A DNA stretch of 64,000 nucleotides from Pelagibacteraceae bacterium AG-325-C03. GTDB lineage: Bacteria; Pseudomonadota; Alphaproteobacteria; Pelagibacterales; Pelagibacteraceae. A model generated the notes under the pieces. That model searched no databases. It saw nothing but the letters and a program-made list of their open reading frames with translations, and was not told where the DNA came from. Of this stretch, positions 46,808 to 56,169 are shown piece by piece. Where the stretch lies: assembly GCA_003283025.1 (NCBI GenBank), contig QBYC01000001.1:77308-141307 (forward strand). The letters run 5' to 3'. Made by a program: the position numbers and the translations under genes. Every line of letters starts with the position of its first letter. Position 1 is the stretch's first letter.

Positions 46808-47181
46808 GATAAATCTACGGCAAATTTTTTTAATTTCTCAATTGGAATTAGCTCTAAAGTTTTAATATTAGTTTTTTTAAGATAAATAGAACATGCAGCA
46901 TTTTCTTCAATTGCTCGTGCGTACCAAGTAGCACACACGCACCAATTATCACCATCTTTTAAGCCAGGAAAACCAAACTCTGGGTGAGGAGTAATTAGAT
47001 CATTACCAACTTTTTTTGACCAAATTAAAAATTTGTCTGTGACTTTTGCGCAAACGGTGTGGACGCCTCGATCATTTTTGTCAGTATTACAACAACCATC
47101 TCTTAACCAACCTGTAAGCGGATCATTTGAGCATGACTCTAGCGGTTCTCCAAAAACGTTTTTTTGTGATTGATTACTCAT
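46804..47181 (-). CDS. DUF2237 family protein
   Basis: NVFGEPLESCSNDPLTGWLRDGCCNTDKNDRGVHTVCAKVTDKFL...DGDNWCVCATWYARA. Confidence 0.92.
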   Translation of the reverse strand: MSNQSQKNVFGEPLESCSNDPLTGWLRDGCCNTDKNDRGVHTVCAKVTDKFLIWSKKVGNDLITPHPEFGFPGLKDGDNWCVCATWYARAIEENAACSIYLKKTNIKTLELIPIEKLKKFAVDLS

Positions 47182-47786
47182 CTGCTGAAAACATTAGCAA
47201 TTTTTTTATCAATTTCTAGATTAAAAGAGAAAGATCTTCTTTCTCCGTTTGATTTAAAAGGATAAGCAGTATGCATTAAATAATGTGGAAATAGTATCAT
47301 ATCTCCTACTTTTGGTTGATGATTATAAATACTCTCACTTAAAAGCATTCTATTTCCATTTATAAAATCAATTGATCCATCAATATTAGATTTTTTTCTA
47401 TTTTTTAAAATAAATTTAGGAATTTTTAAATAACCAACACCAGAAATATGTCCATCGTGAAAGTGAATTGGGTTATATTCATTATTAAATTGCCGAACAA
47501 CCCAAAAATTTTTAATTTTAATCTTTGAAATTTTCTTACCTAAACTTTTATAAATATATTTATTTACCTCTTTAAATATCGTTTTTTCAAAATTTTTTTT
47601 AATAAAGTTTTTTGGGATCTGAAACTCCTGTTTTACTTGACCAACTAACTTATTTGAATAATCAAATTTTTTTATTAAATTCTTTTTAGAAAGAATTCTA
47701 TCAACTTCTTTATTTAATTTATTGATTAAGTTATTTGATATTTTTAATTTTGCAATTTTAGGGCCAAACGGACTTACAATTTTCAT
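47178..47786 (-). CDS. Putative 2OG-Fe(II) oxygenase
   Basis: NPIHFHDGHISGVGYLKIP...GDMILFPHYLMHTAYPF; HxD..H pattern. Confidence 0.75.
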   Translation of the reverse strand: MKIVSPFGPKIAKLKISNNLINKLNKEVDRILSKKNLIKKFDYSNKLVGQVKQEFQIPKNFIKKNFEKTIFKEVNKYIYKSLGKKISKIKIKNFWVVRQFNNEYNPIHFHDGHISGVGYLKIPKFILKNRKKSNIDGSIDFINGNRMLLSESIYNHQPKVGDMILFPHYLMHTAYPFKSNGERRSFSFNLEIDKKIANVFSR

Positions 47787-48253
47787 TATAACTTCGTAGG
47801 GTTAGGTTGGCCTTTGTAAATTTCTTCAGGATCGAATTTTTTTTCTTTTTCTTTAAAATCTAACTCTATTTCCTCTGAATTTTTTATAGGACCCAAAGGT
47901 ATTGATCGATAAAAACAAGATTTATATCCAACGTGACAGCTTGCACCGTTACCAATATCAACCGACATCCATAACGCGTCTTGATCATCGTCAATTCTTA
48001 AATCAATTACTTTTTGAATAAATCCGCTCGTTTTACCTTTATGCCATAATGCTTTTTTTGACCTACTCCAATAGTGAGCCTCTTTTGTTTCGATTGTTTT
48101 TTTTAAAGCCTCTATATTCATGTAACCATGCATTAACAAATCGCCAGAACTGCTATCTGTAGTCGTTACAGGTATAAGGCCATTATCATCAAACTTTGGT
48201 GAAAGAAATTTACCTTCTTCTACCTCAAAAATATTTTCTCTTTTTTTGAACAT
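47786..48253 (-). CDS. hisI: Phosphoribosyl-AMP cyclohydrolase
   Basis: GLIPVTTTDSSSGDLLMHGYMNIEALKKTIETKEAHYWSRSKKALWHKGKTSGF. Confidence 0.93.
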   Translation of the reverse strand: MFKKRENIFEVEEGKFLSPKFDDNGLIPVTTTDSSSGDLLMHGYMNIEALKKTIETKEAHYWSRSKKALWHKGKTSGFIQKVIDLRIDDDQDALWMSVDIGNGASCHVGYKSCFYRSIPLGPIKNSEEIELDFKEKEKKFDPEEIYKGQPNPTKL

Positions 48254-48327
48254 GTCAGTAAATTAGTGAAAAAAAGACAAAATAGCAATTTGCAATAATT
48301 AATTATGTCCTATAAAAACATCACTAT

Positions 48328-48936
48328 ATGAAGTTAGTTAAAGACATCGATAAAGAGTCTTCGATCAAACCTCAAGTTAGTGACAAAGAGGCAGAAGAAG
48401 CAATAAAAAAAATTCTTACGTGGATTGGAGAAGATCCAACTAGAGAGGGTTTAATAGAAACTCCTAAAAGAGTTGTAAAGGCATTCAAAGAATATTTTAA
48501 AGGTTATAGCCAAAACGCAGAGTCAGATTTATCTAAAACTTTTGGAGATGTAGAAGGTTATGACGATATGGTGATAGAAAAGAATATTACTTTAGAAAGT
48601 CATTGTGAGCATCATATGGCTCCAATTATTGGGGTAGCCCACGTATCTTATATTCCTAACAAAAAAGTTGTTGGACTTAGTAAATTAGCTAGAACAGTTG
48701 AAATTTTTTCTAAAAGACTACAAACACAAGAGAGACTTACAATGCAAATCGCAAAAACTTTAATGAGTGCTTTAGATGCAAAAGGTGTTGCTGTTACTAT
48801 TGATGCTGCCCATCAATGTATGACTATGCGAGGTATTAAAAAAGAAAGAGCAACTACTGTTACAAATTATTTTCTAGGTTCATTTAAAGAAGATTTAAGT
48901 ATTCAAAATAGATATTTAAAATATATCGGACATTAA
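48328..48936 (+). CDS. folE: GTP cyclohydrolase I
   Basis: EDPTREGLIETPKRVVKAFKEYFKGY, SHCEHHMAPIIGVAHVSYIP. Confidence 0.95.
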   Translation: MKLVKDIDKESSIKPQVSDKEAEEAIKKILTWIGEDPTREGLIETPKRVVKAFKEYFKGYSQNAESDLSKTFGDVEGYDDMVIEKNITLESHCEHHMAPIIGVAHVSYIPNKKVVGLSKLARTVEIFSKRLQTQERLTMQIAKTLMSALDAKGVAVTIDAAHQCMTMRGIKKERATTVTNYFLGSFKEDLSIQNRYLKYIGH

Positions 48937-49938
48937 ATGTCAGAAAAATTTAAAGCGATCATTATAGATAATCAAAACGATAAATTTTCAAGAGATATAC
49001 AAGAAATTGATACAACTCATCTTAAGGATGGAAACGTTTTAGTAAAAATCGATTATTCCAGTTTAAATTTCAAAGACGCTATGATTTTAAATAATGGTGG
49101 ACGAATTGTTAGAAAATTTCCTTTTGTTCCAGGTATAGATTTTTCAGGAACAGTAGTTGAAAGCGAGGACAGCAAGTTTGTAAAAGATGATAAAGTTATA
49201 CTAACAGGCTTTAGAGTTGGAGAGGCTTTTTTTGGAGGTTTTGCACAATATGCAAAAGTTGATTCAAATTTTTTAATTAAAATACCAAAGGATTTAGATA
49301 GCTATAAAGCGATGATGCTAGGTACAGCTGGATTTACTGCTTTGCTATGTAGTTTTGCTGTAAAAGCAAAAGAAGAATTATTGTTAGGTGAAAAAGTTAA
49401 AGATGTTTTAGTTACAGGCGCCACAGGCGGAGTAGGGAGTATTGCGGTAATGATTTTATCAAAAATGGGTTACGACGTTCATGCGGTTACAGGAAAAAAA
49501 GATAAAAATAATTATTTAAAAGACTTAGGTGCAAAAAATATTATTGATAGAAAAGAATTTGAAGGTGAAAGTAAATTGTTAGAGAAAGGAGTATGGGACG
49601 GTGTAGTTGATACTGTTGGTGGCTCTGCATTAACTAAAATTTTCGCACAAACAAAACCAGGAGGAATAGTTGCTGCTTGTGGAAACGCTGGTGGAATTAA
49701 AATAAATACAACCGTAATGCCTTTTATAATTAGAGGTGTAAAACTTTGGGGTATAGATTCCTCTGGTTCATCACTAAAAAGAAGAGAATTCATTTGGGGA
49801 GAATCAGCTAAATTAGTAGATTTTTCAAAAGTTCAATCTTTTACTAAAGAGCTTTCTTTTACTGAGCTTTTAGAAACTTATCCTAAACTTTTAAAAGGCG
49901 AGTTTTTTGGAAGAGCTATAGTAAATCCAAATAAATAA
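48937..49938 (+). CDS. acuI: Acryloyl-CoA reductase/YhdH-AcuI family quinone oxidoreductase
   Basis: YSSLNFKDAMILNNGGRIVRKFPFVPGIDFSGTV; VLVTGATGGVGSIAVMIL. Confidence 0.85.
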   Translation: MSEKFKAIIIDNQNDKFSRDIQEIDTTHLKDGNVLVKIDYSSLNFKDAMILNNGGRIVRKFPFVPGIDFSGTVVESEDSKFVKDDKVILTGFRVGEAFFGGFAQYAKVDSNFLIKIPKDLDSYKAMMLGTAGFTALLCSFAVKAKEELLLGEKVKDVLVTGATGGVGSIAVMILSKMGYDVHAVTGKKDKNNYLKDLGAKNIIDRKEFEGESKLLEKGVWDGVVDTVGGSALTKIFAQTKPGGIVAACGNAGGIKINTTVMPFIIRGVKLWGIDSSGSSLKRREFIWGESAKLVDFSKVQSFTKELSFTELLETYPKLLKGEFFGRAIVNPNK

Positions 49939-49957
49939 CTTATAATTAAATTTATCT

Positions 49958-50848
49958 ATGGATTGGGATAAACTAAAAATTTTTCATACTGTTGCAGAGG
50001 CTTCTAGTTTTACAAAAGCCTCAACAATTTTAAACTTAAGTCAATCAGCTATAAGCCGCCAAATACAAGCATTAGAAAGCGATTTAAAAGTTCAGCTTTT
50101 CGAAAGGCATGCTAGAGGTTTAGTTTTGACTGAGAACGGTGAGTATCTTTACAAATCTGCACATGAAATTATATCGAAATTAAAAGATGTAGAGTCGAAT
50201 TTAAGTGGACATAAAGATAAATTAAATGGAAAACTTACAGTTACAACAGTTGTAAGTTTTGGCACTACATGGCTTACGCCAAGAATAAAGGAATTCATGG
50301 ATTTACACCCAGATATTGAAATTGAATTAATATTTAATGATAATGAACTTGATTTAAGCACGAGAGAAGCAGACGTTGCAATTAGAATGAGAAGACCTAA
50401 ACAATTAAATTTAATTCAAAAAAAATTTGTTGATTTTAATTATCACATATATGGTTCAAATGATTATCTCCAAAAAAACGGATATCCAAAAAATCTAAAA
50501 GATTTAGATGAGCATAAATTTATAACTTATGGAAAAGGCGCTCCTTCGCCGGTTTATAATCCTGACTGGGTTCTAAAACACGGTATAAAAAATGGAAAAA
50601 AAAGAAAATCAATCATGAAAGTAAACAGTGTTTATGGATTATTACTAGCAGTACAAAGTGGCGTAGGCTTAGCTGCTTTACCAGATTATATTTCGCATAA
50701 TGTGAATAATATAACCAAAGTTTTACCTGAGGAAGCCGGTAAACCTACCGAAACTCATTTTGTTTATCCTGCTTCTTTAAAGAATAACGCGAGGTTGATG
50801 GCTTTTAGAAACTTTATATTTACGAAGGTAAACGAATGGAAATTTTAA
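49958..50848 (+). CDS. LysR family transcriptional regulator
   Basis: DWDKLKIFHTVAEASSFTKASTILNLSQSAISRQIQALE. Confidence 0.93.
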   Translation: MDWDKLKIFHTVAEASSFTKASTILNLSQSAISRQIQALESDLKVQLFERHARGLVLTENGEYLYKSAHEIISKLKDVESNLSGHKDKLNGKLTVTTVVSFGTTWLTPRIKEFMDLHPDIEIELIFNDNELDLSTREADVAIRMRRPKQLNLIQKKFVDFNYHIYGSNDYLQKNGYPKNLKDLDEHKFITYGKGAPSPVYNPDWVLKHGIKNGKKRKSIMKVNSVYGLLLAVQSGVGLAALPDYISHNVNNITKVLPEEAGKPTETHFVYPASLKNNARLMAFRNFIFTKVNEWKF

Positions 50849-51954
50849 TATCTTTCATAATTCCATTTATAATTCTACTTACTATTGTTGTTTTTATTCA
50901 TGAATATGGACATTATTATTTTGCAAGAAAATATGGTGTTGGCATAACTGACTTTTCAATAGGTTTTGGTAAGGAATTATTTGGTTTTAAAGATAAATCA
51001 GGTACAAGATGGAAATTTTGTGTAATACCTTTAGGTGGATATGTTAAATTTTTTGGCGATAGAAATGTTTTTAGTCAAGCAGAGCAGGAAGAACTTTTAA
51101 AAGAATATAACTATGAAGACCAAAAAAAACTTTTTGTTATTAAACCTCTCTATCAGAGATCATTAATTGTAGCAGCTGGACCCTTAGCAAATTTTTTATT
51201 GGCTATAGTTATTTTCGCATTTATTTATATGTTTGCGGGTAAGGATTTTACTCCAGCACAAATTCAAGAGGTTCAGTCTGAAAGTCCAGCCTATGAGGCA
51301 GGAATTAAATCAGGCGACTTAATTCAATCGATTAACGAAAGAGAGGTAAAAAGCATTATGGAGGTCTCGACTTTTATAAATGCATCATCCTCAGAAATTA
51401 TTGATATCCAAGTTTTAAGAAATGGAAATGAAATCACTTTAAAAGTAAAGCCAAAATTTATTGAAGGAGAAGATTCATTGGGAAATCGAATAAACAAGAA
51501 AATTATAGGAATAAAAGTTGTTCCTTTAAATGAGGAGATAAATAGGCAGCGATTAGGCCCTGCTACAGCCCTATTTTATGCTGTGAAAGAAACTTGGTTT
51601 GTTGTAGATGCTTCGTGGGATTTCGTTGTTTCAATGATTAAAGGGACAGGGGATACCTCTCAATTAGGTGGTCCGATAAAAATTGCTAAAATTACTGGTC
51701 AAGTTGCAAAATTTGGAATTGTCGCTTTTTTGAGTATTATGGCTTATATATCTATAAGTTTAGGATTTATTAATCTTTTCCCAATTCCTATGTTAGACGG
51801 TGGTCATTTAATGTTTTATGCTTTTGAAAAGGTTCTAGGGCGTCCTTTGACACAAAAAACTCAAGAGGTATTTTTTCGAATCGGTCTATTTTTATTACTT
51901 TCATTGATGTTTTTCACAACTTTTAATGACTTAAAAGATTTAGGCTTATTTTAA
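50836..51954 (+). CDS. rseP: Site-2 RIP metalloprotease RseP
   Basis: HEYGHYYFARKYGVGITDFSIGFGKELFG, one PDZ, NLFPIPMLDGGHLMFYAFE. Confidence 0.92.
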   Translation: MEILISFIIPFIILLTIVVFIHEYGHYYFARKYGVGITDFSIGFGKELFGFKDKSGTRWKFCVIPLGGYVKFFGDRNVFSQAEQEELLKEYNYEDQKKLFVIKPLYQRSLIVAAGPLANFLLAIVIFAFIYMFAGKDFTPAQIQEVQSESPAYEAGIKSGDLIQSINEREVKSIMEVSTFINASSSEIIDIQVLRNGNEITLKVKPKFIEGEDSLGNRINKKIIGIKVVPLNEEINRQRLGPATALFYAVKETWFVVDASWDFVVSMIKGTGDTSQLGGPIKIAKITGQVAKFGIVAFLSIMAYISISLGFINLFPIPMLDGGHLMFYAFEKVLGRPLTQKTQEVFFRIGLFLLLSLMFFTTFNDLKDLGLF

Positions 51955-51957
51955 GCC

Positions 51958-51986
51958 ATTTTATTGGTAAAAAAAGCCAATAAAAT
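51958..51986 (+). terminator. Intergenic hairpin after rseP, possible terminator/processing element
   Basis: Perfect 10-bp stem ATTTTATTGG/CCAATAAAAT; no strong T tract. Confidence 0.45.
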
Positions 51987-52000
51987 CAACACTTTTAAAC

Positions 52001-52016
52001 ACACAACATGTTGTGT
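52001..52016. promoter_or_regulatory. Perfect 16-bp palindrome ACACAACATGTTGTGT upstream of HU gene, operator-like
   Basis: Exact self-complementarity; lies 84 nt before the HU start. Confidence 0.45.
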
Positions 52017-52099
52017 TAACATTTACGTGAAACACCAAAAAAACATTGATTTTACTAGCTTTTTCTGCAGATTAGAAAATAATCAAAAAGGGGCATAAA

Positions 52100-52375
52100 A
52101 TGAATAAAAAACAATTAGTAGCAAAAATATCTTCAACTTTGGGTCAAAGTAAGGCTGATGCTGAGAGAACTTTTGACTCAATAACGACTATAATTTTAGA
52201 TGCTTTAAAAAATGACGATACTGTTAAGATAGCTGGTTTTGGTACTTATAAAGTAGCTAAGAGAAAAGCTAGAGTAGGAAGAAACCCTAGAACAGGTGAG
52301 TCAATTCAAATCGCTGCATCTCAAAAAGTAAAATTTTTACCTGCTAAAAGCTTAAAAGAAATGTTTAATCGATAA
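52100..52375 (+). CDS. HU family DNA-binding protein
   Basis: MNKKQLVAKISSTLGQSKADAERTFDSITTIILDALKNDDTVKIAGFGTYKVAKRKARVGRNPRTGESI. Confidence 0.95.
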   Translation: MNKKQLVAKISSTLGQSKADAERTFDSITTIILDALKNDDTVKIAGFGTYKVAKRKARVGRNPRTGESIQIAASQKVKFLPAKSLKEMFNR

Positions 52376-52380
52376 ACTTT

Positions 52381-52415
52381 TTAGCCCTTATTTAACAAAC
52401 TTAAATAGGGGCTAA
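52381..52415 (+). terminator. Hairpin after HU gene
   Basis: 15-bp stem TTAGCCCTTATTTAA/TTAAATAGGGGCTAA with one wobble; no T tract. Confidence 0.5.
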
Positions 52416-52510
52416 ACTACCTGCAAAAATTGCATATCTAAAATCATTATAATTCAGTTCTTTTTCAATACTTAAAATTCTATAACGCACGATCAACAAA
52501 GGGAGAACTT

Positions 52511-53803
52511 ATGAAAAAATACATTGGTTACTTTTTAGCAGGTACAGCCATTTACTTTGGCTTTGCTAGTTTAGGCTATGCCGAAACTACAGTATCTGCG
52601 GAAGTACAATACATATTTAATACTATATTATTTTTGATGTCAGGTTTCTTGGTCATGTGGATGGCCGCAGGATTTGCAATGTTAGAGTCGGGGTTAGTAA
52701 CATCAAAATCTGTTTCAGCAATCTGTGCAAAAAATATAGGTTTATACTCAATCGCCGGGGTTATGTTCTGGTTGGTTGGTTACAATTTAGCTTACGGTAT
52801 TCCTGAAGGAGGATATATAGGAACATTTACACCATGGAGTGATGGATCAAAACTTGAAACGGGTTATTCAGATGGATCTGATTGGTTTTTCCAAATGGTT
52901 TTCTGTGCTACTACAATGTCAATCGTATCTGGTACGTTAGCTGAAAGAATTAAGATATGGCCATTTTTCTTATTTGCCGCAATTTTAACTGGAATTATAT
53001 ATCCAATTTCAATGGGTTGGCAGTGGGGTGGCGGATGGTTATCGGCTGCTGGATTTTCAGACTTTGCTGGCTCAACATTAGTACATGCTGCAGGCGGAGC
53101 TGCCGCTTTAGCGGGTGCAATAGTGCTTGGAGCAAGATCTGGAAGGTTTAGTTCAAGCGGCGGAGTTAAAGCTATGACACCATTTGCTGCATCATCAATT
53201 CCATTAGCAACTTTAGGAGTATTTATACTTTGGTTAGGTTGGTTCGGATTTAATGGTGGATCGCAATTGGCCGCTGGAACACTAGAGGATGTGTCTTCAG
53301 TAGCAACAATTTATATCAATACAAACTTAGCTGCAGGTGGCGGCGTATTAGCTGCTGCGGCTGTATCAAGAGTAATTGGTGGTAAAACTGACGTAGTTAT
53401 GATGCTGAACGGTGCTATTGCCGGATTAGTAGGAATTACTGCTGAACCATTAACGCCAAGTCCGTTAGCCGCAATCTTCATCGGAGCGATAGCTGGGATA
53501 CTAATGTACTTCTCAACAAAACTATTGTTCAAAATGAAAATTGATGACGTAGTAGGCGCCATACCTGCACACTTAGTAGCTGGAGTATGGGGTACGTTAG
53601 CAGTGCCATTAACAAACGGTGATGTTACTTTTGGAGCACAGTTCCTAGGAACTGTCTCAGTATCTGTGTTCGTATTCGTAGTTTCGTTTATTGTTTTCCA
53701 AATTATCAAAAGTACAATTGGATTAAGAATAAGTAAAGAAGCTGAAAGACTAGGAACCGACAAATCAGAGGTCGGTGTAATAGCTTACGGTATAAGAGAC
53801 TAA
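52511..53803 (+). CDS. amt: Ammonium transporter Amt
   Basis: FAMLESGLVTSKSVSAICAKNIGLYSIAGVMFWLVGYNLAYG; DFAGSTLVHAAGGAAALAGA. Confidence 0.96.
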   Translation: MKKYIGYFLAGTAIYFGFASLGYAETTVSAEVQYIFNTILFLMSGFLVMWMAAGFAMLESGLVTSKSVSAICAKNIGLYSIAGVMFWLVGYNLAYGIPEGGYIGTFTPWSDGSKLETGYSDGSDWFFQMVFCATTMSIVSGTLAERIKIWPFFLFAAILTGIIYPISMGWQWGGGWLSAAGFSDFAGSTLVHAAGGAAALAGAIVLGARSGRFSSSGGVKAMTPFAASSIPLATLGVFILWLGWFGFNGGSQLAAGTLEDVSSVATIYINTNLAAGGGVLAAAAVSRVIGGKTDVVMMLNGAIAGLVGITAEPLTPSPLAAIFIGAIAGILMYFSTKLLFKMKIDDVVGAIPAHLVAGVWGTLAVPLTNGDVTFGAQFLGTVSVSVFVFVVSFIVFQIIKSTIGLRISKEAERLGTDKSEVGVIAYGIRD

Positions 53804-53836
53804 AATAAATCCCTCCCTCGTTAGTTGGGACAAATT

Positions 53837-53877
53837 ATAAGGCCTGGTTCGGTATACCGTCCAGGCCTTATTTATTT
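53837..53877 (+). terminator. Rho-independent terminator after amt
   Basis: ATAAGGCCTGG/CCAGGCCTTAT perfect 11-bp stem with inner CGGTATACCG palindrome, followed by TTATTTT. Confidence 0.85.
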
Positions 53878-54266
53878 TACAGGTCTAATGTATATGACTC
53901 AATCAAGCTATTATTATTTAAATTTTAATAAATTTGATTAAAGTTTTACAAAAAAGAGACAAAACATGGAAAAATTAATTTTCATTTTAACTGGTTGTAT
54001 TTTGCATTAGTGGGCGTCTCCCAGAGTTTCGAAGTAAAATAATGTTTTATGAAGGATAACATTTTTTTAAAAATTAAGGATTTTTATTCGGGTTTATTTT
54101 TTTATACTTTTAAGATTGCAGGTTTTTGCATTCTTTAGTTTGGATTATATACCAAAAAGAGTACTCGACAATTCCCTTGATAAATATAGGTAAATTCGCT
54201 GCATAACCTTTGTATTTTTCTTAGTAATGTATAATTTATCTTAAATTTTAGTAATTAGGATCTTTT

Positions 54267-54734
54267 TCATTTGTAAGAATTTACAAAATCATAAACTTCC
54301 TTTGCATGATTTTTAACTCTTACATTTGACCAAATTTTTTTGATTTTCCCTTTATCAAGAAACACAGTTGATCTGATTGTGCCAAGAAATTTTTTTCCCA
54401 AAAAAGATTTCATTCCCCAAACACCATATCTTTTTTGTATTTTTACTTCTTGATCTGATAAAAGTTCAAATGGAACTTTATACTTCTTTTTAAATTTTTC
54501 ATGGCTTTCGACAGAGTCTTTTGAGATCCCAATCACCTCACATTTAGAAATTTTAAATTTTTTATATAATCTTGAAAAATCTTTAGTTTCTAAAGTGCAC
54601 CCAGGTGTATCATCTTTAGGATAAAAATAAATTATTAATTTTCCTTTAAATTTATTTAAATCAAATTTTGTATTTTTTGTCCCAGAAAGTTTAAATAAAG
54701 GGGCTTTTTTATTCACTTTAATTTTTACTATCAT
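54267..54734 (-). CDS. bcp: Thioredoxin-dependent thiol peroxidase (BCP/PrxQ)
   Basis: FYPKDDTPGCTLETKDFSRLYKKF. Confidence 0.92.
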   Translation of the reverse strand: MIVKIKVNKKAPLFKLSGTKNTKFDLNKFKGKLIIYFYPKDDTPGCTLETKDFSRLYKKFKISKCEVIGISKDSVESHEKFKKKYKVPFELLSDQEVKIQKRYGVWGMKSFLGKKFLGTIRSTVFLDKGKIKKIWSNVRVKNHAKEVYDFVNSYK

Positions 54735-55731
54735 CCCAAAGTTTTTTTAAATTTATGAAAGGCGATAAACCAAATATTGAATTTATATTTGCACAGTGAA
54801 CAGCTAAAGAAGGAATTGGAGATAAGCATGGATAAAAGTTATATATTTCATGTAATGGTTTTTCCCAAGGGTCAATCCACTCGATACCCATCTTTTCTAA
54901 ATTATCATAATTCTCCTCTATTACTCTCTTACTTGTCATGAAAGTTACTAAACTTTCAGAAACTATTCTCCAATGATATTTTTCGCCCAAATAAATTTTT
55001 GTTGATTCATCTTTTGTATATAAATAAGGATAATCAGTCGGGAGTAGAACTAAGTCTTTAGAGAAGATTGTACTTAATTTTTCAAAAGCAAAAAGCATTT
55101 CCGTGATGGTTTCTTCTGAATGCAAATAATCATCTTCAACAAAATAAATAACGTCAGCACTTTCTTTTTTTGCAATCATCAAAGAATTATAAAAATTAGC
55201 CATATTCGAAAATTTTGCTTTAGAATAACCTGACTTAATCTTAGTTTTAAAATCTTCAAGCTTTATTGGCATAAATACACTTTTTATATTGGATTGATTT
55301 AATATTTCTTTAATTTTATCTACATCCTGTTTTACGGAATTAGTGTCTGTAACCATAAGATCAAATTTAATATTTTTAAATTGCAAAGATGCTTTATTAA
55401 TTGATTTTATTAATGACTTTAGAGTTCTAAAAGTATACTCATTTTTCTCTTTATCAAATATTCTTCTTTTATTTTGATCCATTATGAGTTCAGACGTACA
55501 AGTTCTAACTATTATTTTAAGACTATTTATTCTGTTTTTAATGTTAATCTGACCTAAAGGAATAGTAATAGATTTTTTTCCTTGAATACTTAAAGTTTCG
55601 TTTAAATCTTTGTTTAAAGTAGGAGAGTTAAAGTTTGATTGGTCAATAATTTCAAATCCAAGTAATCTACAGAATTTAATAAATATTTTTTTTAAAAAAT
55701 TTGTTTTTTGCTTATTTTTAATTTTTTTCAT
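54718..55731 (-). CDS. Glycosyltransferase-like hypothetical protein
   Basis: IIVRTCTSELIMDQ...FVEDDYLHSEETI (DxD-like), 337 aa. Confidence 0.5.
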   Translation of the reverse strand: MKKIKNKQKTNFLKKIFIKFCRLLGFEIIDQSNFNSPTLNKDLNETLSIQGKKSITIPLGQINIKNRINSLKIIVRTCTSELIMDQNKRRIFDKEKNEYTFRTLKSLIKSINKASLQFKNIKFDLMVTDTNSVKQDVDKIKEILNQSNIKSVFMPIKLEDFKTKIKSGYSKAKFSNMANFYNSLMIAKKESADVIYFVEDDYLHSEETITEMLFAFEKLSTIFSKDLVLLPTDYPYLYTKDESTKIYLGEKYHWRIVSESLVTFMTSKRVIEENYDNLEKMGIEWIDPWEKPLHEIYNFYPCLSPIPSLAVHCANINSIFGLSPFINLKKLWDDSKN

Positions 55732-55769
55732 AGTGGTTAATTTTATATATTAGTTTATATTTTAGATCT

Positions 55770-56168
55770 ATGAACATAAAATCATCTCAAAAGCTTGTAG
55801 AAGAAGCTCTTAAAAGTATTGAAACCTTAGATTCTATACAGGTAAAAAAATTAGTAGAAAATAATGAAATAACTTTGATCGATGTGAGAGATATTCGGGA
55901 AATTTGGAAAGAAGGCACTATCGAAAATTCAAAACATATTCCAAGAGGCATGATAGAATTCTGGCTTGATCCTGAAAGTACTTATTATAAGTCTAAGAGT
56001 ATTAAAAATTTAAAAAAAATGGTTTTATTTTGCGCACTGGGATTGAGATCAGCTTTGGCAACTAAATCTTTAGTAGATATGGGCTTTAAAAATGTAGCTC
56101 ACGTAGAAGGTGGATTTGATGCACTTAAAAAAAGTGGTTTAAAAGTTACTATAAAACAAAAAAAATAA
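55770..56168 (+). CDS. Rhodanese-like domain protein
   Basis: TLIDVRDIREIWKEGTIENSKHIPRGMIEFW; LFCALGLRSALATK active-site loop. Confidence 0.92.
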   Translation: MNIKSSQKLVEEALKSIETLDSIQVKKLVENNEITLIDVRDIREIWKEGTIENSKHIPRGMIEFWLDPESTYYKSKSIKNLKKMVLFCALGLRSALATKSLVDMGFKNVAHVEGGFDALKKSGLKVTIKQKK

Positions 56169-56169
56169 A

